DNA of 64,000 nucleotides, taken from positions 245,614-309,613 of the forward strand of contig NZ_LMJL01000007.1 of assembly GCF_001429295.1 (NCBI RefSeq). The letters run 5' to 3'. The stretch is from Flavobacterium sp. Root935 (GTDB lineage Bacteria > Bacteroidota > Bacteroidia > Flavobacteriales > Flavobacteriaceae). A program made the translations under genes and the position numbers. Numbering within the stretch: the stretch's first letter is position 1; each line of letters begins with the position of its first letter. Below the pieces are notes generated by a model. The model saw nothing but the letters and a program-made list of their open reading frames with translations. It made no database searches and was not told where the DNA came from. Below, one piece after another: positions 12,939 through 23,333 of this stretch.

Positions 12939-15335
12939 TTAGAATTTGATTTCTAGGCTTTCTCCTTTTTTCAAAACAATCTCTTGTTTTTTATCACCGA
13001 AAATCACAGTTGTTTTTCCTCCATTTTTAGAAGAAATAATTACTTTTTGCGGTTTTTTATTATTCCAAGTCATTTCAATTTCGAATCCTCCTCTTGCGCA
13101 GATACCACTTACAGAACCTTCGTCCCAAGCATCTGGTAACGCAGGAAGCAATCGGATTTCGTTTTCATCTGACTGAACTAACATTTCTGCCACCGCTGCT
13201 GCACCTCCAAAATTACCATCAATTTGAAATGGCGGATGTGCGTCGAATAAATTCGGGTATGTTCCTCCTCCTCTTCTTGGTTTTTCTGTTTTCTTTCCGT
13301 CGGGATCTACATAGCGAAGTAATTCACGATACATTTTATAAGCACGATTTCCGTCCCAAAGCCTCGCCCAAAGATTAATTCTCCAGCCTTTTGACCAGCC
13401 TGTAGTTTCATCGCCTTTTATTTCTAAAGTCTTTCTTGAAGCTTCAGCCAAATCAGGTGTTTTTAAAGGCGTGATATGATCACCAGGGAAAAGTCCGAAT
13501 AGCTGTGATTGATGGCGGTGTTTTGGATCATTATCATCCCAATCAAAATACCACTCTTGAAGATTTCCTTTTTTACCAATTTGATACGGATAAAGCTTTG
13601 AAAGCGCTGTTTCTAACTTTGCTCTAAAATCAGCATCTGTATTCAGTACTTTTGAAGCTTTTATTGTTTTATCAAAACATTCACGAATCATAGCCAAATC
13701 GGCTGTTCCACCGTATAAAGTAGCTCCAACAAAACCATCTGCCAGTTTATATTGATTTTCTGGTGAAGTTGATGGCGACGTAATGAGATTTCCGTTTTTA
13801 TCTGTTACAAGCCAGCCCAAACAAAATTCGGCTGCGCCTATCATTAACGGATATCCTTCTTTTTTCAAATAGGCTAAATCTTGCGTAAAAGTGTAATGTT
13901 CCCAAATGTGTGTGCTCAACCAAGCGCCCGCAATTGGCCAGCAAGCCCACATTGGATCTTCTTTTCCAAATTGCCCAACTGGATTGGTCATTGCCCAAAT
14001 ATCCGAATTATGTGCCGCTGCCCAGCCTTTATTTACTCCGTAAAAAGTCTTAGCCGTAACTTTTCCTGTTACCGAAAGATTTTTAATAAAACTCAAAAGT
14101 GACGAATGCATTTCGGAGAGATTAGTGTTTTCTGCCAGCCAGTAATTTTCTTCCAGATTGATATTCATGGTATAATTACTACTCCACGGCGGACTTAAAT
14201 GCGGATTCCAAAGTCCTTGCAAATTGGCCGGAACGCCCAAAGTTCTTGATGAACTAATTAGCAGATAACGTCCAAAATTGAAATACAAAATTTCTAGATT
14301 TTTATCTTCTTTTCCGTCAGCGTAGCGCAATAAACGTTCGTCTGTTGGTAAATCTGGAGCGGTTGTTTTTCCTAAATCTAAATTTACACGATTAAAGAAT
14401 TTTTGATAATCGGCAATATGGGATTCTTTTACTTTATCGAATGGTTTTGCATAAGCTTTGTTTAAATTTTGCAATGCAATTGACACCTCATCTAAACCTT
14501 CTGTTGCGGGATTTTTATCAAAACCATTAAAACTTGTGGCAACAGAGACATAAATAGTAGCTTCTGTTGCATCTTTTAAACTTAAAGATTCTCTCGAACT
14601 TGTAACTTTTCCATCAGTTTTTTTGATTTGGATTAAAGTCGTAAATCTTGTTCCTCTTTCTTTTATGTCTAAATATTTGGGTAAAACGGTATATCCAGCA
14701 TTTTCATGAATTGGTGCAGAACCTGTTAAAACCAAAATATTGTTTCGCACTTCAACATTTGATTTTAAAAGACTTTTTAAATTGACATCAAAATTTAAAG
14801 CGCCTTTTTGGTCGGCTGTCAATTTGATGATCATAATTTGATCTGGAGCCGAAACAAAATATTCACGCGTATATTTTATGCCGGCCATTTCGTAACTTAC
14901 TTTGGAAATCGCGTTCGAAAGATCCAGTTCCCGATGATAATTTACTGCTTTGCCTTTTTCGGAATTATTGATTTCTAATGTTCCTAAAGGCGCATACGAT
15001 TCGGAGTTTTTTCCCTGAACTTTTTTATTTAATTCTTCAGCCAGTTTATAGTTCTCGTTTTTTAAAGCCTCACGAATGGCTGGAATGTTTTTATACGCAT
15101 CTGGACTCATATTGGCATTTACAGGCTCGCCTGACCAAAGCGTAATATCATTCAAATAAATTTTATCCGAATTGGCGCCTCCAAAAACGGTTGCTCCCAT
15201 TTTTCCATTTCCTAAAACTAAGCTTTCCTCAAAGAATTCTGCAGGCTGATTGTACCATAAAACATTTTTAGATTGGGCAGAAACGTTTGTAAAGTAAGAT
15301 GTGAGAAGTAAGATGAGAAATGTTTTTTTTATCAT
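12939..15335 (-). CDS. GH95 alpha-L-fucosidase
   Basis: An exported 798-residue glycoside hydrolase of family GH95, which removes alpha-1,2-linked L-fucose (or L-galactose) by inversion. A signal peptide ends near VSAQ (about residue 20). The N-terminal domain begins with LGNGKMGATVFGG and LNDITLWSGEP, both typical. The helical catalytic barrel has MNINLEENYW (Asn base region), SPSTSPENQY (general-acid Glu) and FQIDGNFGG (Asp). A C-terminal beta domain follows. It is the last gene of the PUL. Fucose capping the galactose of xyloglucan side chains is the probable target. The family is certain; the substrate is inferred from context. Confidence 0.92.
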   Translation of the reverse strand: MIKKTFLILLLTSYFTNVSAQSKNVLWYNQPAEFFEESLVLGNGKMGATVFGGANSDKIYLNDITLWSGEPVNANMSPDAYKNIPAIREALKNENYKLAEELNKKVQGKNSESYAPLGTLEINNSEKGKAVNYHRELDLSNAISKVSYEMAGIKYTREYFVSAPDQIMIIKLTADQKGALNFDVNLKSLLKSNVEVRNNILVLTGSAPIHENAGYTVLPKYLDIKERGTRFTTLIQIKKTDGKVTSSRESLSLKDATEATIYVSVATSFNGFDKNPATEGLDEVSIALQNLNKAYAKPFDKVKESHIADYQKFFNRVNLDLGKTTAPDLPTDERLLRYADGKEDKNLEILYFNFGRYLLISSSRTLGVPANLQGLWNPHLSPPWSSNYTMNINLEENYWLAENTNLSEMHSSLLSFIKNLSVTGKVTAKTFYGVNKGWAAAHNSDIWAMTNPVGQFGKEDPMWACWPIAGAWLSTHIWEHYTFTQDLAYLKKEGYPLMIGAAEFCLGWLVTDKNGNLITSPSTSPENQYKLADGFVGATLYGGTADLAMIRECFDKTIKASKVLNTDADFRAKLETALSKLYPYQIGKKGNLQEWYFDWDDNDPKHRHQSQLFGLFPGDHITPLKTPDLAEASRKTLEIKGDETTGWSKGWRINLWARLWDGNRAYKMYRELLRYVDPDGKKTEKPRRGGGTYPNLFDAHPPFQIDGNFGGAAAVAEMLVQSDENEIRLLPALPDAWDEGSVSGICARGGFEIEMTWNNKKPQKVIISSKNGGKTTVIFGDKKQEIVLKKGESLEIKF

Positions 15336-15351
15336 ATCTGTATTATCTTAT

Positions 15352-15446
15352 CCTAACAGGTTTTTAAAACCTGTTAGGTATTTATTGAATATCTAAAACT
15401 AATAAAAATCTATGTCATACCTAACAGGTTTTGGAAACCTGTTAGG
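15352..15446. repeat. Paired CCTAACAGG hairpin element, copy 1
   Basis: Two perfect palindromic hairpins, CCTAACAGG-N9-CCTGTTAGG, at 15352-15378 and 15420-15446. They are separated by about 41 AT-rich bases, with matching TAT/ATA ends facing inward. It lies just upstream of the fucosidase gene. The same element recurs at 23216 and 27970. Confidence 0.8.
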
Positions 15447-15667
15447 ATAGAAATCAGATGTTCCTACGGAACAATATTGCATTGTTAATTTTTTACAACG
15501 GATTTCATCCGTTGCAACCGATGAATTGTTCCTAACGGAACATTTTTAATTTATTTTTCATTCAAACAAGTTTCGAAAACCGTCCAAATTACCTTTACTT
15601 CTGACTAATTACTAAGGACTAATCACCAAGAACTAATCACTAAGGACTAAGAACTAAGAACTAAGAA
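15447..15667. repeat. Further repeats between fucosidase and esterase genes
   Basis: With the hairpin element this fills a 332-bp gap. It holds two TTCC(T)A(A)CGGAA palindromes (about 15471 and 15530), an AACGGATTTCATCCGTT stem (about 15498) and a degenerate tandem octamer (ACTAAGGA/ACTAATCA/ACTAAGAA) from about 15603. The octamer run reaches into the last codon of the esterase gene. No gene seen. Confidence 0.6.
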
Positions 15668-17614
15668 CTACTTACTAACCGAATACTTTTCATTCGCCGT
15701 AATCATTTCCCAATTATCGGTTCGGAAAGGTGATGCAGGGAATTTTTCTTTATTGAAAAGATTGATTGCCGTATCATCATCTGCCCAGCCGTAATGAACT
15801 GCTACAGGATTTTGAACTTTATCGCTTGAAACAATGATTTTGTTGTCTTTAATTATCGCTTTCGCGGAATGAAAAACTTTGTCTGCACCCGCTATTTCAA
15901 AGCCTTTTAATTCATCGTTATTTGGCGTTGATAGCCCACTGCCAATGTTATCAAAAGTCAAAATGATCTGATTTCCTTTTATTTCTTGAGACTTATAAGT
16001 TGGTCCGCTGTGAACTTGTTTTTTACCGTAAATATTGTTCATCGCAACTGCCGCCAAACGCAAACCGATATCTTGTTTGTTTGTTGGGTGAATGTCTTTT
16101 GCGTTACCAATATCGGTTGTAACCACCATTCCGGTATTTTTCAATTTTAAAGTTTCAGATTGTGCTTCGCGAAGTTCTGCCCAGCGGCTTCCTTTTTGAC
16201 TGTTGCCGCCAAATTCGTCGAAAGTTGACAATTGAACAAAGTAAAAAGGAAAATCTCCTTGTTTGAATTTCGTTCTCCAATCTTTGATCATTAACGGAAA
16301 TGACTTTTTGTATTCTGCTGCTCTCCAAACATTGGCTTCACCCTGATACCACAAAACGCCCTGCATCGCATAAGGAACCAACGGATTTACCATTGCATTG
16401 TACAATAATGAAGGATAACTGTTTGGCGAAATTGCAATTTTTACCTGCACAACATTAAACTTCCAAAGCCCGTCAAGTGGAAGGTTTGTGTCTTTAAAAT
16501 CGATTTTTAAATCAGCTGGATCGCCGTAGATGCCGCCACCTCCGCTGTAATCTGTAATTCTAACTGCTATTACGTTGGTACCTTCTTTCAAGACATTTGC
16601 AGGAATTTTATAAACTCGTAGTTTGTCCCAAAGATTATTCGTGCCAACTTCAACTCCGTTTACATAAGTTTTGTCTTCATCGTCAACTTTTGCTAAATGC
16701 AAAACAGCTTCTTTTTTGGCTTGTTCTGCTGTTAAAACAATTGTTTTTCGCATCCAGACGATTCCATCGATATTGCCAATCTTCTGATTTTCCCAAAGTG
16801 AGGGCACTTTTATTTCCGGCCAGTTTTTATCCTGAAAATTTAGATCTTTGAATTGGTTTTCATTTTCCATAGAAACATCAAAACCTTGTACCTTTTTGAG
16901 ATTATCTAAAACTGATTTCTTATAAATTTCAAAAACCGAATCAATATCTACTACTGGAACATCTGCAATCATCGCTTTAAATTCCGGGCTGTTTTGAAAA
17001 GCTTCACGGCTTGTCCAAGTTTCTACGTTTGTTCCGCCCCAAGAAGTATTGATGATTCCGATTGGGATTTTTAATTCTGCATACAATTTTCTAGCGAAAT
17101 AATAACCCACTGCTGTAAAATTACCAACGGTTTCTTTGTTGGCTGCTTCCCATTTTCCTTGTTTCAAATCGTCTTTTGGAGTACCACTTAAATCTTGGGC
17201 GACACCAAAATGACGAATCATTGGATAATTAGAATCTGCAATTTCTTTTTCGGCATTCATGGTTTTATAAACCTGAAATTCCATATTCGACTGACCACTG
17301 CAAATCCAAACTTCGCCGACCAAAACATTTTTGATGGTGATTTTATTTTTTCCGATGATAATCAATTCGAATGGTCCACCAGCTTTTTCTGGACTTAAAT
17401 TTACTGTCCATTTTCCGTTTTTATCGGCTTGTGTTTTCTTAATTTGTTTGTTGAAGTGAATTTCTACACTTTCATTTGGATCTGCAAAACCCCAAATCGG
17501 GATTTGCTTATCTCTTTGAAGCACCATTCCGTCAGAGAATATTAAAGGCATTCTCACATTAGCATTTGATAAAACACTAAATATCAGAAAAATAAAAACT
17601 AATTTTTTTTTCAT
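15668..17614 (-). CDS. SGNH carbohydrate acetylesterase (sialate O-acetylesterase-like, CE20-type)
   Basis: An exported 648-residue esterase with a signal peptide of about 18 residues. The SGNH block I is VWICSGQSNMEF (Ser near residue 107). NTSWGGTNVETW and VLWYQGEANVW provide the Gly and Asn blocks, and DIHPTNKQDIGLRLA holds the catalytic Asp-x-x-His near residue 508. A jelly-roll insert at about 250-370 interrupts the catalytic domain, as in multi-domain acetyl-xylooligosaccharide or sialate esterases. In this PUL it would remove acetyl groups from xyloglucan oligosaccharides before the glycosidases act. The fold and class are well supported; the precise glycan is inferred. Confidence 0.85.
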   Translation of the reverse strand: MKKKLVFIFLIFSVLSNANVRMPLIFSDGMVLQRDKQIPIWGFADPNESVEIHFNKQIKKTQADKNGKWTVNLSPEKAGGPFELIIIGKNKITIKNVLVGEVWICSGQSNMEFQVYKTMNAEKEIADSNYPMIRHFGVAQDLSGTPKDDLKQGKWEAANKETVGNFTAVGYYFARKLYAELKIPIGIINTSWGGTNVETWTSREAFQNSPEFKAMIADVPVVDIDSVFEIYKKSVLDNLKKVQGFDVSMENENQFKDLNFQDKNWPEIKVPSLWENQKIGNIDGIVWMRKTIVLTAEQAKKEAVLHLAKVDDEDKTYVNGVEVGTNNLWDKLRVYKIPANVLKEGTNVIAVRITDYSGGGGIYGDPADLKIDFKDTNLPLDGLWKFNVVQVKIAISPNSYPSLLYNAMVNPLVPYAMQGVLWYQGEANVWRAAEYKKSFPLMIKDWRTKFKQGDFPFYFVQLSTFDEFGGNSQKGSRWAELREAQSETLKLKNTGMVVTTDIGNAKDIHPTNKQDIGLRLAAVAMNNIYGKKQVHSGPTYKSQEIKGNQIILTFDNIGSGLSTPNNDELKGFEIAGADKVFHSAKAIIKDNKIIVSSDKVQNPVAVHYGWADDDTAINLFNKEKFPASPFRTDNWEMITANEKYSVSK

Positions 17615-17725
17615 TTTTTCTATTTTGAATATTTTTAACCCTATAAATGATATAAGTTATTTTAAGTTCTAATTTAATATTGTGTTTAAATTTACTTATA
17701 TCACTTATGTGGTTAACTACATTTA

Positions 17726-19219
17726 TTATTGTAATCCTTCTATTAAGGCGTTTAAAGCCTGGGTATCAAAAACAGTATTATTGCTTCTATTGAAGATTCC
17801 GAAACCGTTGTTTCCTATGCTTCCTTCATCCCAATAAAATGGTAATAATCCGTTTGCTTTTGCTGTTTTTACAACTGTTTTTAAATAATAAGCTCTTGAA
17901 TTTAAATGTAAAGTCAGAGCGTCTCCAGTTAAAGTTGTTCTTCGGATTGCTCCAAATTCTCCTAATAAAACTGGAATTCCTTTATCTACAAACTGCGTTT
18001 TCATTAATTTGAAGTTTTTCTCCAAATCTGCTTCCTCACCCCAAGTGGCATTTCGTTCTGTATCGGTTGTAGAGTGAAAACCAGTTCCCCAATAATAAAA
18101 CATTTTACCCCAAGTTTCGTCTTTGGTTAAACCAGCAAAGTTCCAAGGTGAATAATAATGCACTTCGACCATCATTCTGCCAGTTACTTTATCTACTGGC
18201 AATGTAGTCATTAATTTGTTTGTTTTTTCGATATCTGTTGTCGGCCCTTGAACGACTAAAACACGAGAAGCATTTTTTCCTCCAGTTGAACGAACTGCAT
18301 CAATAAAAGTTTGGTGGTAAGAAGTTAAAACTGCCATTTGAGCAGCATCTTCAACCGATGGTTCGTTGGCGCTTGCAAAAAGCAAATGCTCATCGAAACC
18401 TCTTAAATGTGTTGCAATTTGTTCCCAAAAAGCTTTTTGTTTGGCGTTGTTTTCTACTTTTTTAGCTTCGGTAATATTGTTTTCCAGCCATCCGCCGTCC
18501 CAGTGAATATTAACCAAAACATACATATCATTATCCACGCAGTATTGCACTACTTCTTTCACTCTGTTCAGCCATTCGGTTTTAATTTTTGCTGTTGAAG
18601 CATTTTCTAAATTCTGATTCCAAGAACACGGAATTCTGATGGCATTGAAACCTTTTGCTTTTACAGCATCAATCAGCTCTTTGGTAACTTTTGGATTTCC
18701 CCAAGCGGTTTCACCTCCAGTTGCTTCCAAAGTATTTCCGATATTCCATCCGAGTTTAATCTTAGCTGCCAATTCAACTGCTGAACTTCCCATTCCAGAG
18801 GCATCTGCCGCAATTGGATTCGTATTATAACTTGGGTACAAACTTCCTGCTGCCTGAGAAATCAAAATTTCTGAAGCATTCCCTTCTGTAGAAGTTAATT
18901 TCAATACTGTCTTTCGTACTGCTGTATCTACATTTTCTGAAGCCGTAATTTTTACAATCGTGCTTCCTGAAGTCCCAACTGCTTGACTTAATTTTATCCA
19001 ACTTGCGGGATTACTTAAAGTCCAATTTGTTGCATTAGAATTAATAGTAATCTCAACTGTAGTTTCTTTACTTTCAAAATCAATTTTATTAATGCTCGAA
19101 ACAACTGTCTTTATGGATACAGGATTTGTATCTTCTTTCTCAGAACTACAGGCTAAAACTCCTAAAAAAGCAAAACACATGGCAAAGCTTAACAGATAAT
19201 CTTTAATTGTATTTTTCAT
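17726..19219 (-). CDS. BACON-GH5 endo-beta-glucanase lipoprotein (probable endo-xyloglucanase)
   Basis: A lipoprotein of about 497 residues, with lipobox Cys near residue 24 (FLGVLACSS). I start at MKNTIKDYLL because the frame from 19246 adds only a poor leader. A BACON-type beta domain follows (about 40-120, with the motif NWTLSNPASWIKLS). The GH5 catalytic domain runs from about 155 to the end. LLFASANEPS contains the acid/base Glu (near 286) and VLLGEFGA the nucleophile Glu (near 421). BACON plus GH5 subfamily 4 is the layout of the key surface endo-xyloglucanase in the Bacteroides ovatus xyloglucan locus, so this is probably the backbone-cutting enzyme. Confidence 0.9.
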   Translation of the reverse strand: MKNTIKDYLLSFAMCFAFLGVLACSSEKEDTNPVSIKTVVSSINKIDFESKETTVEITINSNATNWTLSNPASWIKLSQAVGTSGSTIVKITASENVDTAVRKTVLKLTSTEGNASEILISQAAGSLYPSYNTNPIAADASGMGSSAVELAAKIKLGWNIGNTLEATGGETAWGNPKVTKELIDAVKAKGFNAIRIPCSWNQNLENASTAKIKTEWLNRVKEVVQYCVDNDMYVLVNIHWDGGWLENNITEAKKVENNAKQKAFWEQIATHLRGFDEHLLFASANEPSVEDAAQMAVLTSYHQTFIDAVRSTGGKNASRVLVVQGPTTDIEKTNKLMTTLPVDKVTGRMMVEVHYYSPWNFAGLTKDETWGKMFYYWGTGFHSTTDTERNATWGEEADLEKNFKLMKTQFVDKGIPVLLGEFGAIRRTTLTGDALTLHLNSRAYYLKTVVKTAKANGLLPFYWDEGSIGNNGFGIFNRSNNTVFDTQALNALIEGLQ

Positions 19220-19306
19220 GTTATTTGGTTTGGTGGTTAACATCAACGCCAGCTTTAAAAGGGCTGGCGTTAATTATAGTTAGATTTTATCAAAAAAGAA
19301 CAGCGG

Positions 19307-21544
19307 TTATTTTACTGTTACTTGAATTTCTTTTTTAATATCTCTAGAAGAAGTTCCAATTTTGATAGTGTATTTTCCTGGCTCAACTGTCCATTTTTTA
19401 GAGGCAACATCGTAATAAGCCAATTCTTTTACTGGAACTTTAATAGTTACTTTTTCAGAGCCTCCTGCTTTCACAGAAGCTTTTTTGAAACCTTTTAGTT
19501 CTTGTGCTGCACGGGTAATTTTAGAATCAGATTTTGAAGTGTATAGTTGCACTACTTCTTTTCCGTCTACTTTTCCAGTGTTTTTAACCTCAACTGTAAC
19601 TTCAATTACCTCATTTTGAGCGTAAGATTCTTTATTTGCTTTTGCATTATCAAGCGCAAAAGTTGTGTATGATAATCCGTAACCAAAAGGATATAAAGGA
19701 GCCACATTTTTAGTATCAAACCAACGGTATCCGATTAAGATTCCTTCAGCATAATTTACAGTCTTATCTCCAGGGAAACTGTTTGTTGCATGTGCAGGAG
19801 AATCTTTTAATTGTTTAGGCATTGTCCAAGGCAATTTTCCTGACGGATTTACTTTTCCTAAAATTACATCTGCTAAAGCATTTCCGCCTTCAGAACCATT
19901 GAACCAGCTCCAAACTAAAGCAGAAGATTTCTGGCTTACTTCATTAATATCAAAAGGAGCTCCGGCAATCATCACTACAATAGTTTTAGGATTAGCAGCA
20001 GTTACTTTTCTAATCAATTCTTCTTGTCCGAAAGGCAAATGCAAATCTCTTCTATCTGATGCTTCTGTCTCATAATCACGGTTTGAACCCGCAAAAATGA
20101 TCGCAACATCAGAATTTTTAGCTGCTTCTACTGCTTCTTGTACTTTTGCATCGTCTAATTTATCGATGGTTACTGGACCGTTAGCTGTAATATTTCCTAA
20201 ATTGCCTTTGTTTCTTTCATCATAACGCTCTAAATATCCTTCTGCGTAATTGATTTTAACTGATGAAGGAAGTCTGTTTTTAAGACCTTCTAAAGGCGTA
20301 ACTTCTCTTTTTGTTTTAACTCCGGCACCAAATCCGCCTAGAGCATTTTTCTTTGTTGCATTGTTTCCAATAACGGCAATAGATTTCACTCCGTCTAGTT
20401 TTAATGGTAATGCATTATTATCGTTTTTCAACAACACGATTGCTTCTGCAGCAATTTTGTAAGCATCTTGGTAATGCGCTTCGGTTGCAATGCTTCCTTT
20501 GGCACGAGTTCCGCCACCCATTGCTTTTACTTGAAACAGTGTTCTTAAGATACGTTTTACGTGAAGATCAATTTCTTTTTCAGAAACTTCTCCCGATTTA
20601 ACGGCTGCAATTAATTTATCGGCTAAGAAAAATTCGTTGAATGGTTTTGGTGTTCCCATTTCAATATCTAAACCATTTTTTAAGGCTTTTGCTGTCGAAT
20701 GCACCGCAGCCCAGTCAGAAACTACGATTCCTTTAAATCCCCATTCATCACGAAGGATTTTATTCAGCATATAATCATTTTCACATAAATATTCGCCTCT
20801 AAATTTATTGTAAGCGCCCATTATACTGTATGCTTTTGCTTCTTTTACTGAAGCTTCAAAAGCTGGAAGGTAAATTTCACGAAGTGTACGCTCGTCAATT
20901 TGTACATCGACAAAATCACGATTCGTTTCCTGATTGTTTGCTGCATAATGTTTTACGCAAGCCATTACGTCTTTTTCTTGTAAACCAACGATCAAAGGCA
21001 CGGCGATTTTTTTATTCAAAAACGGATCTTCAGACATGTATTCGTATGTTCTTCCTCCAAGCGGTGTTCTCACCATATTGATGGCTGGCGAAAGTAACAT
21101 ATCTTTGTCTCTGGCACGTAATTCTTCTCCTAAACTGGTTCCAAAAGTATGCGCCATTTCTGCGTTCCAAGTTGCTGCCAAAGCGCCTCCTGCAGGATAA
21201 TAAGTTGCAAAGTCGTTTGTCCATCCCGCTGGAGCCCAATTGTCGCGTGAGATTTCTTCACGAACTCCTAGAGGACCATCGGCCATTTTTAATTCTGGAA
21301 TTCCTAAACGTTTTACGCCTGCATTGGCAAACATGCTGTTCCCGTGAAGCATTCCTATTTTTTCTTCTAATGTCATCTGCGAAATCAGTTTGTCGATTTC
21401 CGCATCATGATCTGTGCTTATTTCTTTTCCTACGTATTCTTCTGTCTCTGCTGTATTTGAAGCTAACGTTTGTGCATCATTTTTACATGAAGTAAACAAT
21501 GCAAAAACAAGAGCTGCCGAAAGGAATATCATTTTGTTTTTCAT
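19307..21544 (-). CDS. GH3 beta-glucosidase
   Basis: An exported or lipid-anchored GH3 enzyme of 745 residues (LFTSC near residue 20 is a lipobox). The nucleophile Asp sits in GIVVSDWAAVHST (near 274), with KHYAANNQETNRD upstream, both classic for GH3. The second alpha/beta domain and a C-terminal fibronectin-like domain (about 650-745) follow. Retaining beta-glucosidase activity on the gluco-oligosaccharide backbone left after xylose removal fits the PUL. GH3 also includes beta-xylosidases, which cannot be excluded. The spacings to its neighbours, about 87 and 91 bp, are compatible with one operon. Confidence 0.92.
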   Translation of the reverse strand: MKNKMIFLSAALVFALFTSCKNDAQTLASNTAETEEYVGKEISTDHDAEIDKLISQMTLEEKIGMLHGNSMFANAGVKRLGIPELKMADGPLGVREEISRDNWAPAGWTNDFATYYPAGGALAATWNAEMAHTFGTSLGEELRARDKDMLLSPAINMVRTPLGGRTYEYMSEDPFLNKKIAVPLIVGLQEKDVMACVKHYAANNQETNRDFVDVQIDERTLREIYLPAFEASVKEAKAYSIMGAYNKFRGEYLCENDYMLNKILRDEWGFKGIVVSDWAAVHSTAKALKNGLDIEMGTPKPFNEFFLADKLIAAVKSGEVSEKEIDLHVKRILRTLFQVKAMGGGTRAKGSIATEAHYQDAYKIAAEAIVLLKNDNNALPLKLDGVKSIAVIGNNATKKNALGGFGAGVKTKREVTPLEGLKNRLPSSVKINYAEGYLERYDERNKGNLGNITANGPVTIDKLDDAKVQEAVEAAKNSDVAIIFAGSNRDYETEASDRRDLHLPFGQEELIRKVTAANPKTIVVMIAGAPFDINEVSQKSSALVWSWFNGSEGGNALADVILGKVNPSGKLPWTMPKQLKDSPAHATNSFPGDKTVNYAEGILIGYRWFDTKNVAPLYPFGYGLSYTTFALDNAKANKESYAQNEVIEVTVEVKNTGKVDGKEVVQLYTSKSDSKITRAAQELKGFKKASVKAGGSEKVTIKVPVKELAYYDVASKKWTVEPGKYTIKIGTSSRDIKKEIQVTVK

Positions 21545-21635
21545 AGATAGTTAGATGTTTTTAGATTTAAAGATTTCTGATACCTCACACATGATCTTTA
21601 AATACCGTTAATATTATATGTTTGTGGTTTTTTGT

Positions 21636-23192
21636 CTATTGTTTTATCAAATTTAGAAAAACAACGTCGTTTTCATTGATTTTGAATTCTCTGCTGAACG
21701 TTCCTTTTGCATCAATTGTTATTTTTTCTGTTGCAATTGGATCGCCGTTATTTTTCTTTTTCATATTATTTACCTGCTCACGCGTCAACTGACTTGGTTT
21801 GTTTAAAGCCAGATAATCGGCATAAACGTCATTTACTTTGTAACCTACTTTATAGATTTCTAAAGTATATTTTCCTTTCTGCATTCCGTCAATTTCTACC
21901 TTTACTTTTCCTTTTTCTTTTGATGGAAGATCCTGAACGTAATAGGTTTGATTCCAAACTTTCTCGCCCGGATGTGTATTGGTAAAATCCCAAAGTAAAA
22001 TTTGTACATCGCCTTTTGTATTTTTAGAAGTCCACGAAGCTTTATCCGAATTTTGAAGTTCTGTTTCTCCCAATTTGTTCAAAAACTGATACGAAAAATA
22101 AGCTGGCTTTTTAATTCCCTGCGTATTCAACAATCCGAAGCCGCCATGAAAAGGCGTAAATCTTGGCCCTGGTTCTTCAAAAATATCTGTAAAAACCCAA
22201 TACGACATGGAGTTTGCAGCATTGCCGACTTGTTTTAATTTCTGCAGAATATAAGCTGCCGAATGATAACTGTCGTGAATTGGATCTGCAGGCGTATAAG
22301 ACGAACTCCACTCTGTGTAATGCAGTTCTAAATTGGGTTTCGCCGAATTCGTAATCTGCTTACGCGAATTAATAACGTCTCCGCTAATACTGTTTTCATC
22401 TGGACTTAAAACGGTTCCAGAAGTCCCGAATTCATCCAAATATCCTTGGTTTACACCATAAGTATGCGTCGAGATAAAATCTAAAGGCACATTGTTTTTA
22501 GCACAAAAATCGATTGTTTCGGGAACCCATCCTGCTCCTGCTGTTGCTGGTCCGCCCACTTTGTAATCTTTGTTTACTGCTTTTACACCGCGGGCAGCAT
22601 AATCATACAATTTAAAATATTCTGCCTGAGTTCCTGTCCAGAAACCTGGTGTTAAATTTGGTTCGTTCCAAACTTCAAAATACCATGTCTTTACTTCTTC
22701 AACTCCGTAACGTTCTGTAAAATGCGCAGTTAAATTTTTGATTAAATCTTCCCATTTTTTATAATCTTTTGGAGGCGTCACATTTCCTTTCCACCAAAAA
22801 ATAGTTTCTTTTCCGCTTGCCAATGCATTCGGCATAAAGCCTAATTCAACAAAAGGTTTCATTTTCAGACTCACAATATAATCGAACAAAACGTCTACGT
22901 ATTGGTAATTGTATTCTGGATTTCCTTTTGAATCTTCACGGTAAACTGCCATATCATCAGACAATAAACCATGAAAACGAATGTATTTAAAATCGCATTC
23001 TTTTTTTACCAAAGCCAATTGCTGCTGCCAGTCGGCTCTCAAACCTTCGTTTGCTCTTCCGGCACCAATGCATTCTTTAAACATGGTGTTTAATTTTCCA
23101 GCCGATTTGTTGTAATCTACTTTTATCGTTCGGTTTTGTGCCATCAAATGGACTGAAGTAATTAAAACTGCTGCTATTAAAAGTTTTTTCAT
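21636..23192 (-). CDS. GH39-type glycosidase (beta-xylosidase-like)
   Basis: An exported 518-residue enzyme (signal peptide ending near MAQ, residue 19). The clan GH-A pattern is clear. WYFEVWNEPNLTPGFW carries the acid/base Glu (near 177) and LELHYTEWSSS the nucleophile Glu (near 292). The wording of these blocks and the N-terminal FKECIGAGRANEG match GH39 beta-xylosidases. Xyloglucan has alpha-linked xylose, so a beta-xylosidase is not needed for the core; it may instead act on beta-xylosyl side-chain extensions or on co-occurring xylan. A C-terminal beta domain is present. The family is well supported, specificity open. Confidence 0.85.
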   Translation of the reverse strand: MKKLLIAAVLITSVHLMAQNRTIKVDYNKSAGKLNTMFKECIGAGRANEGLRADWQQQLALVKKECDFKYIRFHGLLSDDMAVYREDSKGNPEYNYQYVDVLFDYIVSLKMKPFVELGFMPNALASGKETIFWWKGNVTPPKDYKKWEDLIKNLTAHFTERYGVEEVKTWYFEVWNEPNLTPGFWTGTQAEYFKLYDYAARGVKAVNKDYKVGGPATAGAGWVPETIDFCAKNNVPLDFISTHTYGVNQGYLDEFGTSGTVLSPDENSISGDVINSRKQITNSAKPNLELHYTEWSSSYTPADPIHDSYHSAAYILQKLKQVGNAANSMSYWVFTDIFEEPGPRFTPFHGGFGLLNTQGIKKPAYFSYQFLNKLGETELQNSDKASWTSKNTKGDVQILLWDFTNTHPGEKVWNQTYYVQDLPSKEKGKVKVEIDGMQKGKYTLEIYKVGYKVNDVYADYLALNKPSQLTREQVNNMKKKNNGDPIATEKITIDAKGTFSREFKINENDVVFLNLIKQ

Positions 23193-23215
23193 TTGGAAAC
23201 TGTTTTTGTTATTAT

Positions 23216-23321
23216 CCTAACAGGTTTTTAAAACCTGTTAGGTATATTTCAACCAATCTAAAAAGCTTTTTAGTTATGTGATGTGACATTGATACCTAAC
23301 AGGTTTTGAAAACCTGTTAGG
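23216..23321. repeat. Paired CCTAACAGG hairpin element, copy 2
   Basis: Hairpins at 23216-23242 and 23295-23321, same arms as the copy at 15352 but with a 52-base spacer. It fills nearly all of the GH39-GH97 gap. Confidence 0.8.
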
Positions 23322-23333
23322 ATAGCATAATGA